Shown here: piece after piece, positions 51,006 through 61,927 of the stretch
Numbering within the stretch: the stretch's first letter is position 1
Layout of the letters: every line of letters starts with the position of its first letter
DNA from: Rhodoferax sp.
Lineage (GTDB): Bacteria; Pseudomonadota; Gammaproteobacteria; Burkholderiales; Burkholderiaceae_C
DNA length: 64,000 nt
Assembly: GCA_003133245.1 (NCBI GenBank)
Contig: PKWM01000042.1
Coordinates: 1 to 64,000 of the forward strand
Reading direction: 5' to 3'
Notes under the pieces: model-generated
Seen by the model: the letters and a program-made list of their open reading frames with translations, nothing else
What the model was told of the DNA's origin: nothing
Database searches by the model: none
Position numbers and translations under genes: made by a program

Positions 51006-52247
51006 TTGAATGATGTTTTGTTGTGGCTACTGCTGGCACTGGCCGCTTTGAATGGCTTGCTGTTGCTGTGGCTGGTGCGGCGCCCGCCAGACGCTGCGCC
51101 GGGGTTGGCGGTGGATCGGCTGGAGCGCGAACTGCGCCGCGAGATCAGCGAGTCGGCGCGCGGTGGGCGGCAAGAGCTGACGCAAAACCTGGCGGCTTTT
51201 CAGCAAATGCTCACGACGCAACTCTCGGGAATGAGCGAATCGAACGCACGGCGCCTGAGCGAAATCCGTGAGACGCTGGAAAGGCAGCTCGCGCAATTGC
51301 AGACGACCAACGCGGCCAAGCTCGACGAGATGCGCGCCACGGTGGATGAAAAACTGCAAACCACCTTGCAGGCGCGCCTGGGTGAGAGCTTCAAACAGGT
51401 TGCCGACCGGCTCGAGCAAGTGCACAAGGGCCTGGGTGAAATGCAGACCCTGGCGCAGGGCGTGGGCGACCTCAAACACCTGCTCACCAATGTCAAGGCG
51501 CGCGGTATTTTTGGCGAGGCACAACTCGCATCCTTGCTGGAACAGGTCTTTGTGGTCGATCAGTATGCGGCGCAGGTGGCCACGCGCCCAGGCAGCAAAA
51601 ACGTGGTTGATTTCGCCATCAAGCTGCCGGGTAAATCCGAGCATGGCGAACCCTTGTGGTTACCGATTGATGCCAAGTTTCCCAACGAAGATTACGAGCG
51701 CCTGCTCGATGCGCAAGGCCGCGCCGATGTGCTGGGGGCCGAGGCGGCAGGCAAGGCGCTGGAGGCGCGCATCCGGCTGGAGGCCAAGTCGATTGCCGAG
51801 AAATACGTGGAGCCGCCGCACACCACCGACTTTGCTATTTTGTTTTTGCCGACCGAAGGCCTGTATGCCGAGGTCTTGCGTCGCCCCGGCTTGATGGAGA
51901 GTTTGCAGCGCGAGCAGCGCATCACGCTGGCCGGGCCAACCACGCTGCTGGCGATGCTCAGTTCGTTGCAAATGGGCTTTCGCACGCTGGCACTGGAGAA
52001 AAGATCGAGCGAAGTCTGGCAGGTGCTGGGCGCCGTCAAAACCGAGTTCGGCAAGTTTGGCGATGTGCTGGCGCGGGTCAAGTCGCAAACCGAAACCGTG
52101 CTGAAAACGATCGATAACGCCGAGACGCGCAGCCGCGCAATGGGCCGCGCTTTGAGACAAGTGGAGGCCTTGCCTGAGCCGCAAGTGGCAGCACTGATTC
52201 CCGTTGACAAAGACTTTGACGGTGACGCCGAGGCTGCATCCTCGTGA
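51006..52247 (+). CDS. rmuC: RmuC-type DNA recombination protein
   Basis: A 413-aa protein starting at TTG (LNDVLLWLLLAL); the nearby ATG at 51010 is out of frame. An N-terminal membrane segment (1-22), a long coiled coil (about 40-155) and the RmuC core (VKARGIFGEAQLASLLEQVF, LWLPIDAKFPNEDYERLLDA, DFAILFLPTEGLYAEVLRRP, GPTTLLAMLSSLQMGFRTLA). RmuC limits DNA inversions in E. coli. It overlaps the MFS gene by 4 bases. Confidence 0.9.
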   Translation: MNDVLLWLLLALAALNGLLLLWLVRRPPDAAPGLAVDRLERELRREISESARGGRQELTQNLAAFQQMLTTQLSGMSESNARRLSEIRETLERQLAQLQTTNAAKLDEMRATVDEKLQTTLQARLGESFKQVADRLEQVHKGLGEMQTLAQGVGDLKHLLTNVKARGIFGEAQLASLLEQVFVVDQYAAQVATRPGSKNVVDFAIKLPGKSEHGEPLWLPIDAKFPNEDYERLLDAQGRADVLGAEAAGKALEARIRLEAKSIAEKYVEPPHTTDFAILFLPTEGLYAEVLRRPGLMESLQREQRITLAGPTTLLAMLSSLQMGFRTLALEKRSSEVWQVLGAVKTEFGKFGDVLARVKSQTETVLKTIDNAETRSRAMGRALRQVEALPEPQVAALIPVDKDFDGDAEAASS

Positions 52248-53422
52248 ACACTGCGGTGGCTGTGCCAACGGGGCCGCGCTTTGCACTGGCGCGTTTGATT
52301 GTCGGTCAAATTTGCCTGAATGCCTGCATGACGGGGATGCGCATGGCGGCTCCCTTGATGGCGTTGCGCGCCGGGCACAGCACCACGGCGGTCGGTTTTT
52401 TACTGGCCCTGTTTGCGCTGACGCAAGTCTTTTTGGCATTGCCGGCGGGCCGCTATGTGGACCAGCACGGGCTCAAGCGCCCGGTCGGCTTGAGTGTGTT
52501 GGCGGCATCGCTGGGGGCTGGTCTGGCGGTGGCGTTTCCGGTTTTTGGAGTCCTGTGTTTGAGCGCCCTGCTCACCGGTGGGGCCGCCGGCATAGCGTCG
52601 ATCTCTTTACAGCGTCATGTCGGGCGCGCGGCGCAGGATGCGACCGAGCTTAAAAAAGTGTTCAGTTGGCTCGCCATCGGGCCGGCGGTGTCCAATTTTA
52701 TTGGGCCCATGGTGGCTGGCTTGCTGATTGACCACAGCGGTTTTCGGACTGCCTTTTTTTTCCTCGCATTGTTTCCTCTGGTGAGCTGGTTCTGGGTTCG
52801 GCGAACGGTCGAGCTGCCACCGGTGGCGAGTGAGCAAGAGGCAGCGCCCAAGCAGGTTATGGACTTGCTACGCGAACCCCTGATGCGCCGCTTGATGCTG
52901 GTCAACTGGTTCTTGTCGTCGTGCTGGGATGTGCACACTTTGGTGGTGCCGGTGCTGGGCTACGAACGCGGTTTTAGCGCCTCGGTGATTGGTGCAATTC
53001 TGGGGGCATTCGCGTTGTCAGCAACCATGGTGCGGGTGCTGATACCCATTTTTGCGGCCCATATGCGTGAGTGGGCGGTGATTGCGTCGGCCATGGTCAT
53101 CACCGCGCTGCTGTTCGCAATTTACCCGTTCATGAAGACACCCCTGGCAATGGGAATTTGTTCGGTGCTGCTGGGCTTGGCGCTGGGCTCGGTGCAACCG
53201 ATGGTCATGAGCACCTTGCATCAGATCACACCGCCGGCGCGCCACGGCGAGGCGCTTGGTTTGCGGCTGATGGCCCTCAATGCGTCGAGCGTGGCGATGC
53301 CGCTGCTGTTTGGCAGTGTTGGCGCAGTGTTTGGCGTATCGGTAGTGTTCTGGTTTGTCGGTCTTGCGGTGGGCGCCGGCTCCAGGGTGGCATGGCAATT
53401 GCGGCTCAAGTTGTCATCTTGA
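52244..53422 (+). CDS. MFS transporter
   Basis: A 392-aa membrane protein beginning at GTG, overlapping rmuC by 4 bases (GTGA). About 12 membrane segments and the MFS loop AGRYVDQHGLKRPVG between TM2 and TM3 are visible. There is a central cytoplasmic loop (EQEAAPKQVMDLLREPLMRR). The substrate is not indicated by sequence or by neighbours. It converges with the helicase gene. Confidence 0.85.
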   Translation: MNTAVAVPTGPRFALARLIVGQICLNACMTGMRMAAPLMALRAGHSTTAVGFLLALFALTQVFLALPAGRYVDQHGLKRPVGLSVLAASLGAGLAVAFPVFGVLCLSALLTGGAAGIASISLQRHVGRAAQDATELKKVFSWLAIGPAVSNFIGPMVAGLLIDHSGFRTAFFFLALFPLVSWFWVRRTVELPPVASEQEAAPKQVMDLLREPLMRRLMLVNWFLSSCWDVHTLVVPVLGYERGFSASVIGAILGAFALSATMVRVLIPIFAAHMREWAVIASAMVITALLFAIYPFMKTPLAMGICSVLLGLALGSVQPMVMSTLHQITPPARHGEALGLRLMALNASSVAMPLLFGSVGAVFGVSVVFWFVGLAVGAGSRVAWQLRLKLSS

Positions 53423-53439
53423 GCCGGGGCCGGTGCCGG

Positions 53440-55146
53440 TTAGCGGTTGAACGAGCCGCGTGAACCGCCTGGTCCACGCGAGCTGTTGCCACCGCCGGCA
53501 AAGCCGCCACCACCACCGCTGCGGTTGCCGCCAGCGTAACCGCCGCCGCTGCGACCGCCGCGGCGCGCACCGCGCTCGGCCATCATGTCAACACTGGTAC
53601 GCATCGGGTCAGGCTGGCCTTGACCGGCGCGATCAGGCGCCGGATTGCCGCCGCCGTAACTGCGGCCAAAGCCGCCTTCACTTCTGCTGCGTTCCTGCGC
53701 CGTGCGCTGGCTGGCACCGACGGGCGGTTGCTGCTCATCGTTGGCGGGGCCATAGCTGCGGGGTGCGCTACTGCGTGGTACGCTGTTGCGCTGCCCCGCA
53801 TTGTTGCCACCCCGACCGGCCGGGCGTGGTCCGCGGCCATCGCGGCCACCACCGGAAGCGCCTTTGCTCTCGCGCACTCGTTGCAGCATCTCGGTACGCG
53901 CGGCCCGGCCCGCGGCTTGCATCACGTCGTGGCTGGGAGCCCTTCCGGCACCACCCCAGATGGTCTGGCGACCCATGGCGATGGGTTCGGCTTTTTCACC
54001 GGGTTCGGGCATGAATTCCGGAATGATTTGCACCGGAATGTCTTGCTTGGTAAAGCGCTCGATCGCCTGCATGAAGCCTTCTTCATCCAGACATACCAGA
54101 TTGACCGCCTGGCCGTCAGCGCCGGCCCGTCCGGTGCGGCCGATGCGGTGCACGTAGTCTTCGCAGACATTGGGGATGTCGTAATTCACCACGTGCGGCA
54201 TGTCGTCAATGTCGATGCCGCGCGCTGCAATATCGGTGGCCACCAAGGCGCGAATGTCGCCACTCTTGAAACCGGCCAGGGCCTGCGTGCGTGCAGTCTG
54301 GCTCTTGTTGCCGTGCAGCGCCATGGCGTTGATGCCGTTTTTGACCAAAAAGTCTGCCACATTGTTGGCGCCAAATTTGGTGCGCGTAAACACCAGCACC
54401 TGGCTCCAGTTGTGTTCCTGAATGATGTGCGCTAGCAGGGCTTTCTTTTTGCCACGGCCGACCGGGTGAATCAGTTGCGTGATGCGTTGCACCGTGGTGT
54501 TGCGTGGCGTCACTTGAATGCTTTGCGGGTTCTTCAGCAGCGTGTCGGCCAGCTCGCGAATTTCGTCGCTGAAAGTGGCCGAGAACAGCAGGCTTTGCTT
54601 GTCTTTGGGCACCACCGCCAGCACTTTTTTCACGTCATGGATAAAGCCCATGTCGAGCATACGGTCGGCCTCGTCGAGCACCAGGATTTGGACTTGCGTC
54701 AAATCCAGCACGCCTTGTTGCAGCAAGTCGAGCAGACGCCCCGGGGTGGCAACTAGGATGTCAACGCCTTTTTTAACTTTGCTGATTTGCGGGTTCATGC
54801 CGACGCCGCCAAAAATAGCGGTCGATGTGAGCTCCACATATTTGCCGTAGGTTTGCACCGATTCCTCGACTTGCGCGGCGAGCTCGCGCGTGGGTGTCAG
54901 CACCAGGGCACGAATGCCGACGCCGCCAAATTTATTGCGCGGCGCAACGCTGGCGCTGAGCTTGTGCAATATTGGCAGCACAAAGGCCGCCGTTTTGCCG
55001 GTGCCGGTCTGGGCGCCGCCGAGCAGATCCAGGCCTTCGAGCACGGCCGGAATGGCCTGCGCTTGAATCGGCGTTGGGGTTTCGTAGCCCTGCTCAAGCA
55101 CAGCTTTGACGATGGCCGGAGCCAGGTTTAATTCTTCAAATTTCAT
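53440..55146 (-). CDS. rhlE: RhlE-type DEAD-box RNA helicase
   Basis: A 568-aa helicase from [13 protein letters not shown] (ATG at 55146; an ATG at 55164 is also in frame). Motifs: Q motif [10 protein letters not shown], Walker [22 protein letters not shown] box [16 protein letters not shown] (FSATFSDEI), and [10 protein letters not shown]. The C-terminal about 150 residues are Arg/Gly-rich ([20 protein letters not shown]), an RNA-binding tail common in RhlE proteins. It acts in RNA remodelling, ribosome assembly or decay. Confidence 0.9.
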   Translation of the reverse strand: MKFEELNLAPAIVKAVLEQGYETPTPIQAQAIPAVLEGLDLLGGAQTGTGKTAAFVLPILHKLSASVAPRNKFGGVGIRALVLTPTRELAAQVEESVQTYGKYVELTSTAIFGGVGMNPQISKVKKGVDILVATPGRLLDLLQQGVLDLTQVQILVLDEADRMLDMGFIHDVKKVLAVVPKDKQSLLFSATFSDEIRELADTLLKNPQSIQVTPRNTTVQRITQLIHPVGRGKKKALLAHIIQEHNWSQVLVFTRTKFGANNVADFLVKNGINAMALHGNKSQTARTQALAGFKSGDIRALVATDIAARGIDIDDMPHVVNYDIPNVCEDYVHRIGRTGRAGADGQAVNLVCLDEEGFMQAIERFTKQDIPVQIIPEFMPEPGEKAEPIAMGRQTIWGGAGRAPSHDVMQAAGRAARTEMLQRVRESKGASGGGRDGRGPRPAGRGGNNAGQRNSVPRSSAPRSYGPANDEQQPPVGASQRTAQERSRSEGGFGRSYGGGNPAPDRAGQGQPDPMRTSVDMMAERGARRGGRSGGGYAGGNRSGGGGGFAGGGNSSRGPGGSRGSFNR

Positions 55147-55362
55147 AGATTGGCGCCAATCCATAGGCGCTATGGCATCAGCCCGCTCCGTGTTCAAAAC
55201 ACCGAGTCAGTCAAAGGCAGATGGGATACAAAGATGGAACGTTGGCGCGAGGCCAGGTTCCCGGCAAGTTGCCGATATTGTGGGCAACTGAAACACCACA
55301 ACGGACCGGATTGTAGCTGAATTGGGGTCGGATCCCACGGTTTCGTCATTGCTGACAGGTTT

Positions 55363-55469
55363 CGTCATTGCGAACGCAGTGAAGCAATCCATGTTGGAGT
55401 GCCAGTGCTGTGGATCGCCATGTAGCTGTCAGCCGCGTGGCTGCCACCGAGGCTGCGCTCGCGATGACG
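55363..55469. repeat. CATTGCGAG-type hairpin repeat, copy C
   Basis: CGTCATTGCGAACGCAG (from 55363) faces CTGCGCTCGCGATGACG (ending 55469). The inner part, GCTGTCAGCCGCGTGGCTGC, matches copies A and D in inverse orientation. It sits directly after the ilvD stop, in the rhlE-ilvD gap. Confidence 0.7.
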
Positions 55470-55477
55470 AGTTCTTT

Positions 55478-57172
<1,695 letters not shown>

Positions 57173-57242
57173 GGTGATTCTTTCACAAAAAGTTTGGATA
57201 TATTCTAGGGGCATCCTGACGGCAGGCAACGATACCAAATAC

Positions 57243-57305
57243 GGTCATTGCGAGGCGCACCGCGACCTCGGTGGCAGCCACGCGGCTGACAGCGACATGG
57301 CGATC
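57243..57305. repeat. CATTGCGAG-type repeat, half copy D
   Basis: GGTCATTGCGAGGCGCACCG, then the conserved GGTGGCAGCCACGCGGCTGA and CAGCGACATGGCGATC. Only one arm of the hairpin seen in copies A-C is present. It lies between ilvD and lgt. Confidence 0.6.
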
Positions 57306-57362
57306 TGTTCAGTCGTGCGGGCTTGCGCGGGGCCCGTCCCACATTGCGGCACAATCCTGACC

Positions 57363-58178
57363 ATGCTGATCCATCCTCAAATCAATCCGGTTGCCCTGCA
57401 ACTTGGCCCGCTGGCGATCCACTGGTATGGGCTCACCTATCTGGCGGCGTTTGGCCTGTTCATGTTCTTGGGCCGCTTGCGCTTGCGCCATGAACCATTT
57501 GCATCCATCACCGGAGTCGGTGCCTGGACGCGCGCCGATGTAGAAGATATCTTGTTCATGGGCGTGATGGGTGTCGTGCTGGGTGGTCGCCTGGGCTACT
57601 GCCTGTTTTACAAGCCGCTTTACTATGCGACGCATCTGCTGGAGATTTTTGCCGTGTGGCAAGGCGGCATGAGCTTTCACGGCGGCATGTTGGGCGTGAT
57701 TGCGGCGATGCTCTGGTTTGCCCATTCACGCGCCAAGCCCTGGTTGCAAGTGGCTGATTTTGTGGCACCCTGTGTGCCCACCGGCCTGGCTGCCGGGCGC
57801 GTCGGCAACTTCATCAACGGCGAATTGTGGGGCCGCCTGAGCAGTCCGGACCTGCCCTGGGGTATGGTGTTTCGTGGTGCTGGCGATTTGCCACGGCATC
57901 CGTCTCAGGTCTATCAGTTTTTGGGCGAGGGCTTGCTGCTCTTTGTGCTGTTGTGGCTTTATGCCCGCAAGGAACGCAAGCAGGGCCAGGTGGCAGCGGC
58001 CTTTTTGATCGGTTACGGCGTGTTTCGATTTGCGGCCGAGTTTTTCCGCGAACCCGACGCATTTCTGGGCATTTTGTCGCTCGGCATGAGCATGGGACAG
58101 TGGCTCTGCGTGCCGATGATTGTTGGCGGTATTGGCTTGTGGTGGTGGGCGCAGCAACGTTTGGACAAGGCGAAGTAA
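57363..58178 (+). CDS. lgt: Prolipoprotein diacylglyceryl transferase
   Basis: A 271-aa integral membrane enzyme from the ATG at 57363. Motifs: [45 protein letters not shown] and the Lgt signature [14 protein letters not shown]. It transfers diacylglycerol to the lipobox Cys of prolipoproteins such as MshL and the repeat lipoprotein in this window. It is followed within 5 bases by the hydratase gene. Confidence 0.95.
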   Translation: MLIHPQINPVALQLGPLAIHWYGLTYLAAFGLFMFLGRLRLRHEPFASITGVGAWTRADVEDILFMGVMGVVLGGRLGYCLFYKPLYYATHLLEIFAVWQGGMSFHGGMLGVIAAMLWFAHSRAKPWLQVADFVAPCVPTGLAAGRVGNFINGELWGRLSSPDLPWGMVFRGAGDLPRHPSQVYQFLGEGLLLFVLLWLYARKERKQGQVAAAFLIGYGVFRFAAEFFREPDAFLGILSLGMSMGQWLCVPMIVGGIGLWWWAQQRLDKAK

Positions 58179-58182
58179 TAGC

Positions 58183-58950
58183 ATGAGCGCAACCATCGAG
58201 TTGGCGCAACAGGGCAGTGTGGCACGGGTCACGCTGCGCAACCGTCTCAAGTTCAACGCCATGTCGCGCGCCATGTGGCGTGAGTTGCGCGCTGTGTTTG
58301 AGGGACTACAGCGCAGCACCGACTTGCGCTGCGTGATCGTCAGCGGTGCCGAAGCGAGCTTTTGCTCGGGTGGCGACATTTCGGAATACGCCGGGTTCCG
58401 CTTTGAGGAGGCGAGCCTGCGTGACTTCCATGAGAACGATGTCTGGCCTGGCTTGCAAGCCATGCTCGACTGTGATGTGCCCATCGTGGCGCAAATTGAC
58501 GGCAACTGCATGGGTGCCGGGGTCGAGATTGCCAGTTGTTGCGACGTTCGATTGGCGGGCATGTCGGCCAAATTCGGCGCACCGATCGCCCGCCTGGGTT
58601 TCCCGATGGCTGCGCGCGAGACCGCCCTGGTGGCGCGTGAAGTCGGGCTGCCAGTGGCGCGCCAGATGCTGCTGGAAGCGGCTATTTTCAGTGCTGCCGA
58701 GATGAAGGCGGGCGGCTTTCTCAGCCGCGTGGTGCCTGAGGCCGATCTAGCCGATGCAGCGCAGGCCAGCGCGCAGCGCATTGCCGCGCTTTCACCGCAG
58801 GCGGCTCGATTGAACAAGCAGACGCTGCGCTCCTTGCTGAACCCACTGGCCAGCGTTGCTCATCCCGACAAAACTTACGCCTATGCCGACAGCGCCGAGC
58901 ACCGCGAGGGCATCGGCGCTTTTCTGGAAAAGAGAAAGCCAGTTTTTTGA
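58183..58950 (+). CDS. Enoyl-CoA hydratase/isomerase family protein
   Basis: A 255-aa crotonase-fold protein from the ATG at 58183. Motifs: VIVSGAEASFCSGGDISEYA (oxyanion hole), DVPIVAQIDGNCMGAGVEIA and GAPIARLGFPM. The exact substrate is not clear. It is 5 bases downstream of lgt and 32 upstream of matB, so likely co-transcribed. Together with MatB it may act on dicarboxylate- or branched acyl-CoA. Confidence 0.85.
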   Translation: MSATIELAQQGSVARVTLRNRLKFNAMSRAMWRELRAVFEGLQRSTDLRCVIVSGAEASFCSGGDISEYAGFRFEEASLRDFHENDVWPGLQAMLDCDVPIVAQIDGNCMGAGVEIASCCDVRLAGMSAKFGAPIARLGFPMAARETALVAREVGLPVARQMLLEAAIFSAAEMKAGGFLSRVVPEADLADAAQASAQRIAALSPQAARLNKQTLRSLLNPLASVAHPDKTYAYADSAEHREGIGAFLEKRKPVF

Positions 58951-58981
58951 AAATTTTTCACTTTCATACTTTCAAACTGAA

Positions 58982-60532
58982 ATGAACTATCAAGTCCCCA
59001 CCTGTACTGCGAACGGCAATCTGTTTGCTGCCCTGCGAGCCGCTTTTCCGCCCGACCTGGACGCCGTCGCGGTTGAGACTGACAGCGGCCTTTGCTACAG
59101 TTGGCGCGACCTGGAACGTGCCAGTGCCATGCTGGCTAACTTGCTCGTTTCGCTCGATCTGCCGGTTGGCGCGCGCATTGCGGCGCAGGTAGACAAGTCG
59201 GTCGAGGCGATGCTGCTGTACCTGGCCACTTTACGTGCCGGTTTTGTGTTTTTGCCGCTCAACACCGCCTACCATAGCGCCGAGATGGCGTATTTCGTCG
59301 GCGACGCCGAACCGGCGGTGGTGGTCTGCACTGGCCCCAACTTTGGTTGGGTCAGCAAAATTGCTTTCAATGCCGGCACCCAATATGTCTTCACGCTCAA
59401 CGATGACCGCAGCGGCTCGCTCTTGGCCCGCGCCGCCTATAGCTCCGATCAACACCAGGTAGCGCAAAAAGCTGCCGACGACGTGGCCGCCATTGTCTAT
59501 ACCAGCGGCACCACCGGGCGCAGCAAGGGTGCGCTGCTGACGCACGGCAATCTGCTCAGCAACGCGCAGGTGCTCAAAACTTATTGGGGCTGGCGCAGTG
59601 CCAACGAGGGCGCTGACGTGTTGATTCACGCCTTGCCGATCTTTCATGTGCACGGCTTGTTCGTGGCGATTCATGGCGCGCTGCTGAGCGCCAGCAAGAT
59701 GATCTGGTTGGCCCGTTTTGACCCCAAACTGGTGTTGCAAAAAATGCCTGAGGCCACCGTATTCATGGGCGTGCCCACGCTCTATGTGCGCCTGCTGGCC
59801 GAGCCCGGCTTGACGCGCGATGTGGTTCGCCACATGCGGCTCTTCATTTCGGGCTCAGCGCCTTTGCTGATCGATACCTTCAAGGAATGGCAGAGCCGCA
59901 CCGGCCACACCATTCTGGAGCGCTATGGCATGAGCGAGACCATCATGCTCACGTCCAACCCGTACCAGGCCGAGCAAGGCGAGCGGCGTGGCGGCACCGT
60001 CGGTTTTCCGCTGCCGGGGGTGCAACTGCGCGTGCAGGATGACTCGGACCGGGGTCTGCCGCTGGGTGAAATTGGCGGCATCCAGGTCAAGGGCCCCAAT
60101 GTGTTCAAGGGCTACTGGCGCATGCCCGACAAGACGGCAGAAGAATTCACGGCTGACGGTTTTTTCAAGACGGGAGACGTTGGCAAAATTGATGCGAATG
60201 GCTACGTGACGATTGTCGGCCGCAGCAAAGACCTGATCATCAGTGGTGGCTACAACGTCTATCCTGCCGAAATTGAAGGCTATATCAATGAACTGCCCGG
60301 CGTGGCTGAGAGTGCGGTGATTGGCATTCCGCACGCCGATTTTGGTGAGGTCGGCGTGGCCGTGATGGTTGCCAAGCCGGGTGTGGTGCTAGAGCCCAGT
60401 CAGATCACCGCCAGCCTGAAAGCCACGCTGGCCAATTTCAAGGTGCCTAAACAATGCATTGTGGTCGATGCGTTACCGCGCAACGCCATGGGCAAGGTGC
60501 AAAAGAATGTGCTGCGAGAGCGCTATAGTTAG
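58982..60532 (+). CDS. matB: Malonyl-CoA synthetase (MatB-like acyl-CoA ligase)
   Basis: A 516-aa ANL-superfamily ligase from the ATG at 58982. The P-loop is YTSGTTGRSKGALLTHGNL; ERYGMSETIM, GYWRMPDKTAEEF, DGFFKTGDVGKID and PRNAMGKVQKN are conserved. The HALPIFHVHGLF and FISGSAPL segments resemble MatB malonyl-CoA synthetases. It activates malonate (or methylmalonate) with ATP and CoA. Its 3' end overlaps the convergent uspA by 4 bases. Confidence 0.85.
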   Translation: MNYQVPTCTANGNLFAALRAAFPPDLDAVAVETDSGLCYSWRDLERASAMLANLLVSLDLPVGARIAAQVDKSVEAMLLYLATLRAGFVFLPLNTAYHSAEMAYFVGDAEPAVVVCTGPNFGWVSKIAFNAGTQYVFTLNDDRSGSLLARAAYSSDQHQVAQKAADDVAAIVYTSGTTGRSKGALLTHGNLLSNAQVLKTYWGWRSANEGADVLIHALPIFHVHGLFVAIHGALLSASKMIWLARFDPKLVLQKMPEATVFMGVPTLYVRLLAEPGLTRDVVRHMRLFISGSAPLLIDTFKEWQSRTGHTILERYGMSETIMLTSNPYQAEQGERRGGTVGFPLPGVQLRVQDDSDRGLPLGEIGGIQVKGPNVFKGYWRMPDKTAEEFTADGFFKTGDVGKIDANGYVTIVGRSKDLIISGGYNVYPAEIEGYINELPGVAESAVIGIPHADFGEVGVAVMVAKPGVVLEPSQITASLKATLANFKVPKQCIVVDALPRNAMGKVQKNVLRERYS

Positions 60533-60972
60533 CGCAGCACCAGCACCGGCACGTGCGAGTGTGTCAGCACCAGTTGGGTCTCGCTACCGAGCAACAGGCG
60601 CTTGATGCCGCGCCGACCGTGCGAGGCCATCACGATCAGGTCGCATTTGTGCTTCTTGGCGGTGTTGATGATGGCGTCTGAGATTAGGTCTGACTTGACC
60701 GTGACAGCCTTGACCTTGACACCTTTGGCCAAACCGGCTTTCTGCACGGCATCGACGATGGCTTGTCCCTCTTCGGCCCATTGCTTTTCCACCCGGCTGA
60801 CTTCGGCCGCCTGCAACGCCAGACCCCCTTCAAAATAGCTTTGCGGGTAACGCGGAATGATTTTCACGGCGACCAATTCGGCCTGCGCCAGCGCGGCCAG
60901 CTCAATGGCGCTGGCCACGGCTTTTTTGGAGAGCGTGGAACCGTCGGTGGCGACCAGAATTTTTTGATACAT
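60529..60972 (-). CDS. uspA: UspA-family universal stress protein
   Basis: A 147-aa protein from MYQKILVATDGSTLSKKAV (ATG at 60972). The C-terminal ATP-binding motif reads MASHGRRGIKRLLLGSETQL, of the G-2x-G-9x-G-S type, so it is probably an ATP-binding Usp. Adjacent fnr suggests expression under low oxygen, but no FNR site was seen before it. Confidence 0.9.
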   Translation of the reverse strand: MYQKILVATDGSTLSKKAVASAIELAALAQAELVAVKIIPRYPQSYFEGGLALQAAEVSRVEKQWAEEGQAIVDAVQKAGLAKGVKVKAVTVKSDLISDAIINTAKKHKCDLIVMASHGRRGIKRLLLGSETQLVLTHSHVPVLVLR

Positions 60973-61066
60973 GAATTGCTCCGGTTGATAAGGAGCCTCA
61001 AGCTTACTCTGTTGAACTTTATTTTTACTGATTTTTGTCAAGTAAACCGTTCCTTGTCGCCACAAT

Positions 61067-61786
61067 TCAAATGAAGGACTTCGGGTTCACCAAATCTTTC
61101 AGCGCATCGGTATTGAGAATGCGGACATGGCGCTGCTTGACTTCGACAATGCCTTCATCGGCAAATCTGGAGAAGGTGCGGCTCACCGTTTCAAGTTTCA
61201 GGCCAAGGAAGCTGCCGATTTCTTCACGCGTCATGCGCAGTATCAATTCGGACTGGGAAAAACCCCGGGCGTGCAGTCGCTGCACCAGGTTGAGCAGGAA
61301 AGTGGCCAGACGTTCTTCGGCGCGCATGCTGCCCAGGAGCAACATGACGCCATGCTCGCGCACAATTTCGCGGCTCATGATTTTGTGGACATGGCGTTGC
61401 AGGGAGGTCACGACGCGTGAGAGCTCTTCAATGCAATCAAAGGGCATGACGCAGACTTCGGCGTCTTCAAGGGCCACAGCGTCACAGGTGTGGTGGTCGT
61501 TGACAATGCCGTCAAGGCCAATGACTTCGCCGGCCATTTGAAAGCCGGTGACTTGATCGCGACCGTCCTGCGAGGCGACACGGGTCTTGAAGAAACCGGT
61601 GCGAATTGCATAAAGATTGCTGAATTTCTCGCCCTTCTGAAAGAGCGTTGTGCCCCGTTTGACTTTTCGCCGGGCTACCACCATGTCGTCAATCTGATCA
61701 AGTTCCTCTTGCGTCAACCCAATTGGCATGCAGAGTTCGCGCAAATTGCAGTTGGAGCAAGCGACTTTGATGGTTTGTGGGTTCAT
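61067..61786 (-). CDS. fnr: FNR-type oxygen-sensing transcription regulator
   Basis: A 239-aa CRP/FNR protein from MNPQTIKVACSNCNLRELC (ATG at 61786; the frame upstream is unused). Cys10, Cys13 and Cys19 plus Cys112 (EVCVMPF) match the four ligands of the [4Fe-4S] cluster. The helix-turn-helix reads EEIGSFLGLKLETVSRTFSR, with Glu-x-x-Ser-Arg as in FNR, so it should bind TTGAT-N4-ATCAA sites. It is divergent from hemN, with FNR-box-like sites between. Confidence 0.93.
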   Translation of the reverse strand: MNPQTIKVACSNCNLRELCMPIGLTQEELDQIDDMVVARRKVKRGTTLFQKGEKFSNLYAIRTGFFKTRVASQDGRDQVTGFQMAGEVIGLDGIVNDHHTCDAVALEDAEVCVMPFDCIEELSRVVTSLQRHVHKIMSREIVREHGVMLLLGSMRAEERLATFLLNLVQRLHARGFSQSELILRMTREEIGSFLGLKLETVSRTFSRFADEGIVEVKQRHVRILNTDALKDLVNPKSFI

Positions 61787-61796
61787 GTTTTGTATT

Positions 61797-61810
61797 TTGA
61801 CACTAATCAG
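61797..61810. promoter_or_regulatory. FNR-box-like site 1 (fnr-hemN gap)
   Basis: TTGAC-ACTA-ATCAG matches the FNR consensus TTGAT-N4-ATCAA at 8 of 10 positions. It lies 11 bases before the fnr ATG, fitting negative autoregulation. Confidence 0.5.
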
Positions 61811-61819
61811 TACACATTC

Positions 61820-61833
61820 CTGATATGGGTCAA
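61820..61833. promoter_or_regulatory. FNR-box-like site 2 (fnr-hemN gap)
   Basis: CTGAT-ATGG-GTCAA matches the consensus at 8 of 10 positions. Its centre is about 101 bases before the hemN ATG and 23 bases from site 1, so it could serve either gene. Confidence 0.45.
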
Positions 61834-61927
61834 TCCCATTGTGCTTAGACTCTTCTATTATGTAATCTGGATCATTGTTTAATCCCAGCTTTTCAGGCAT
61901 ATTTGCCATGCCTGACTAGGAACTTTT

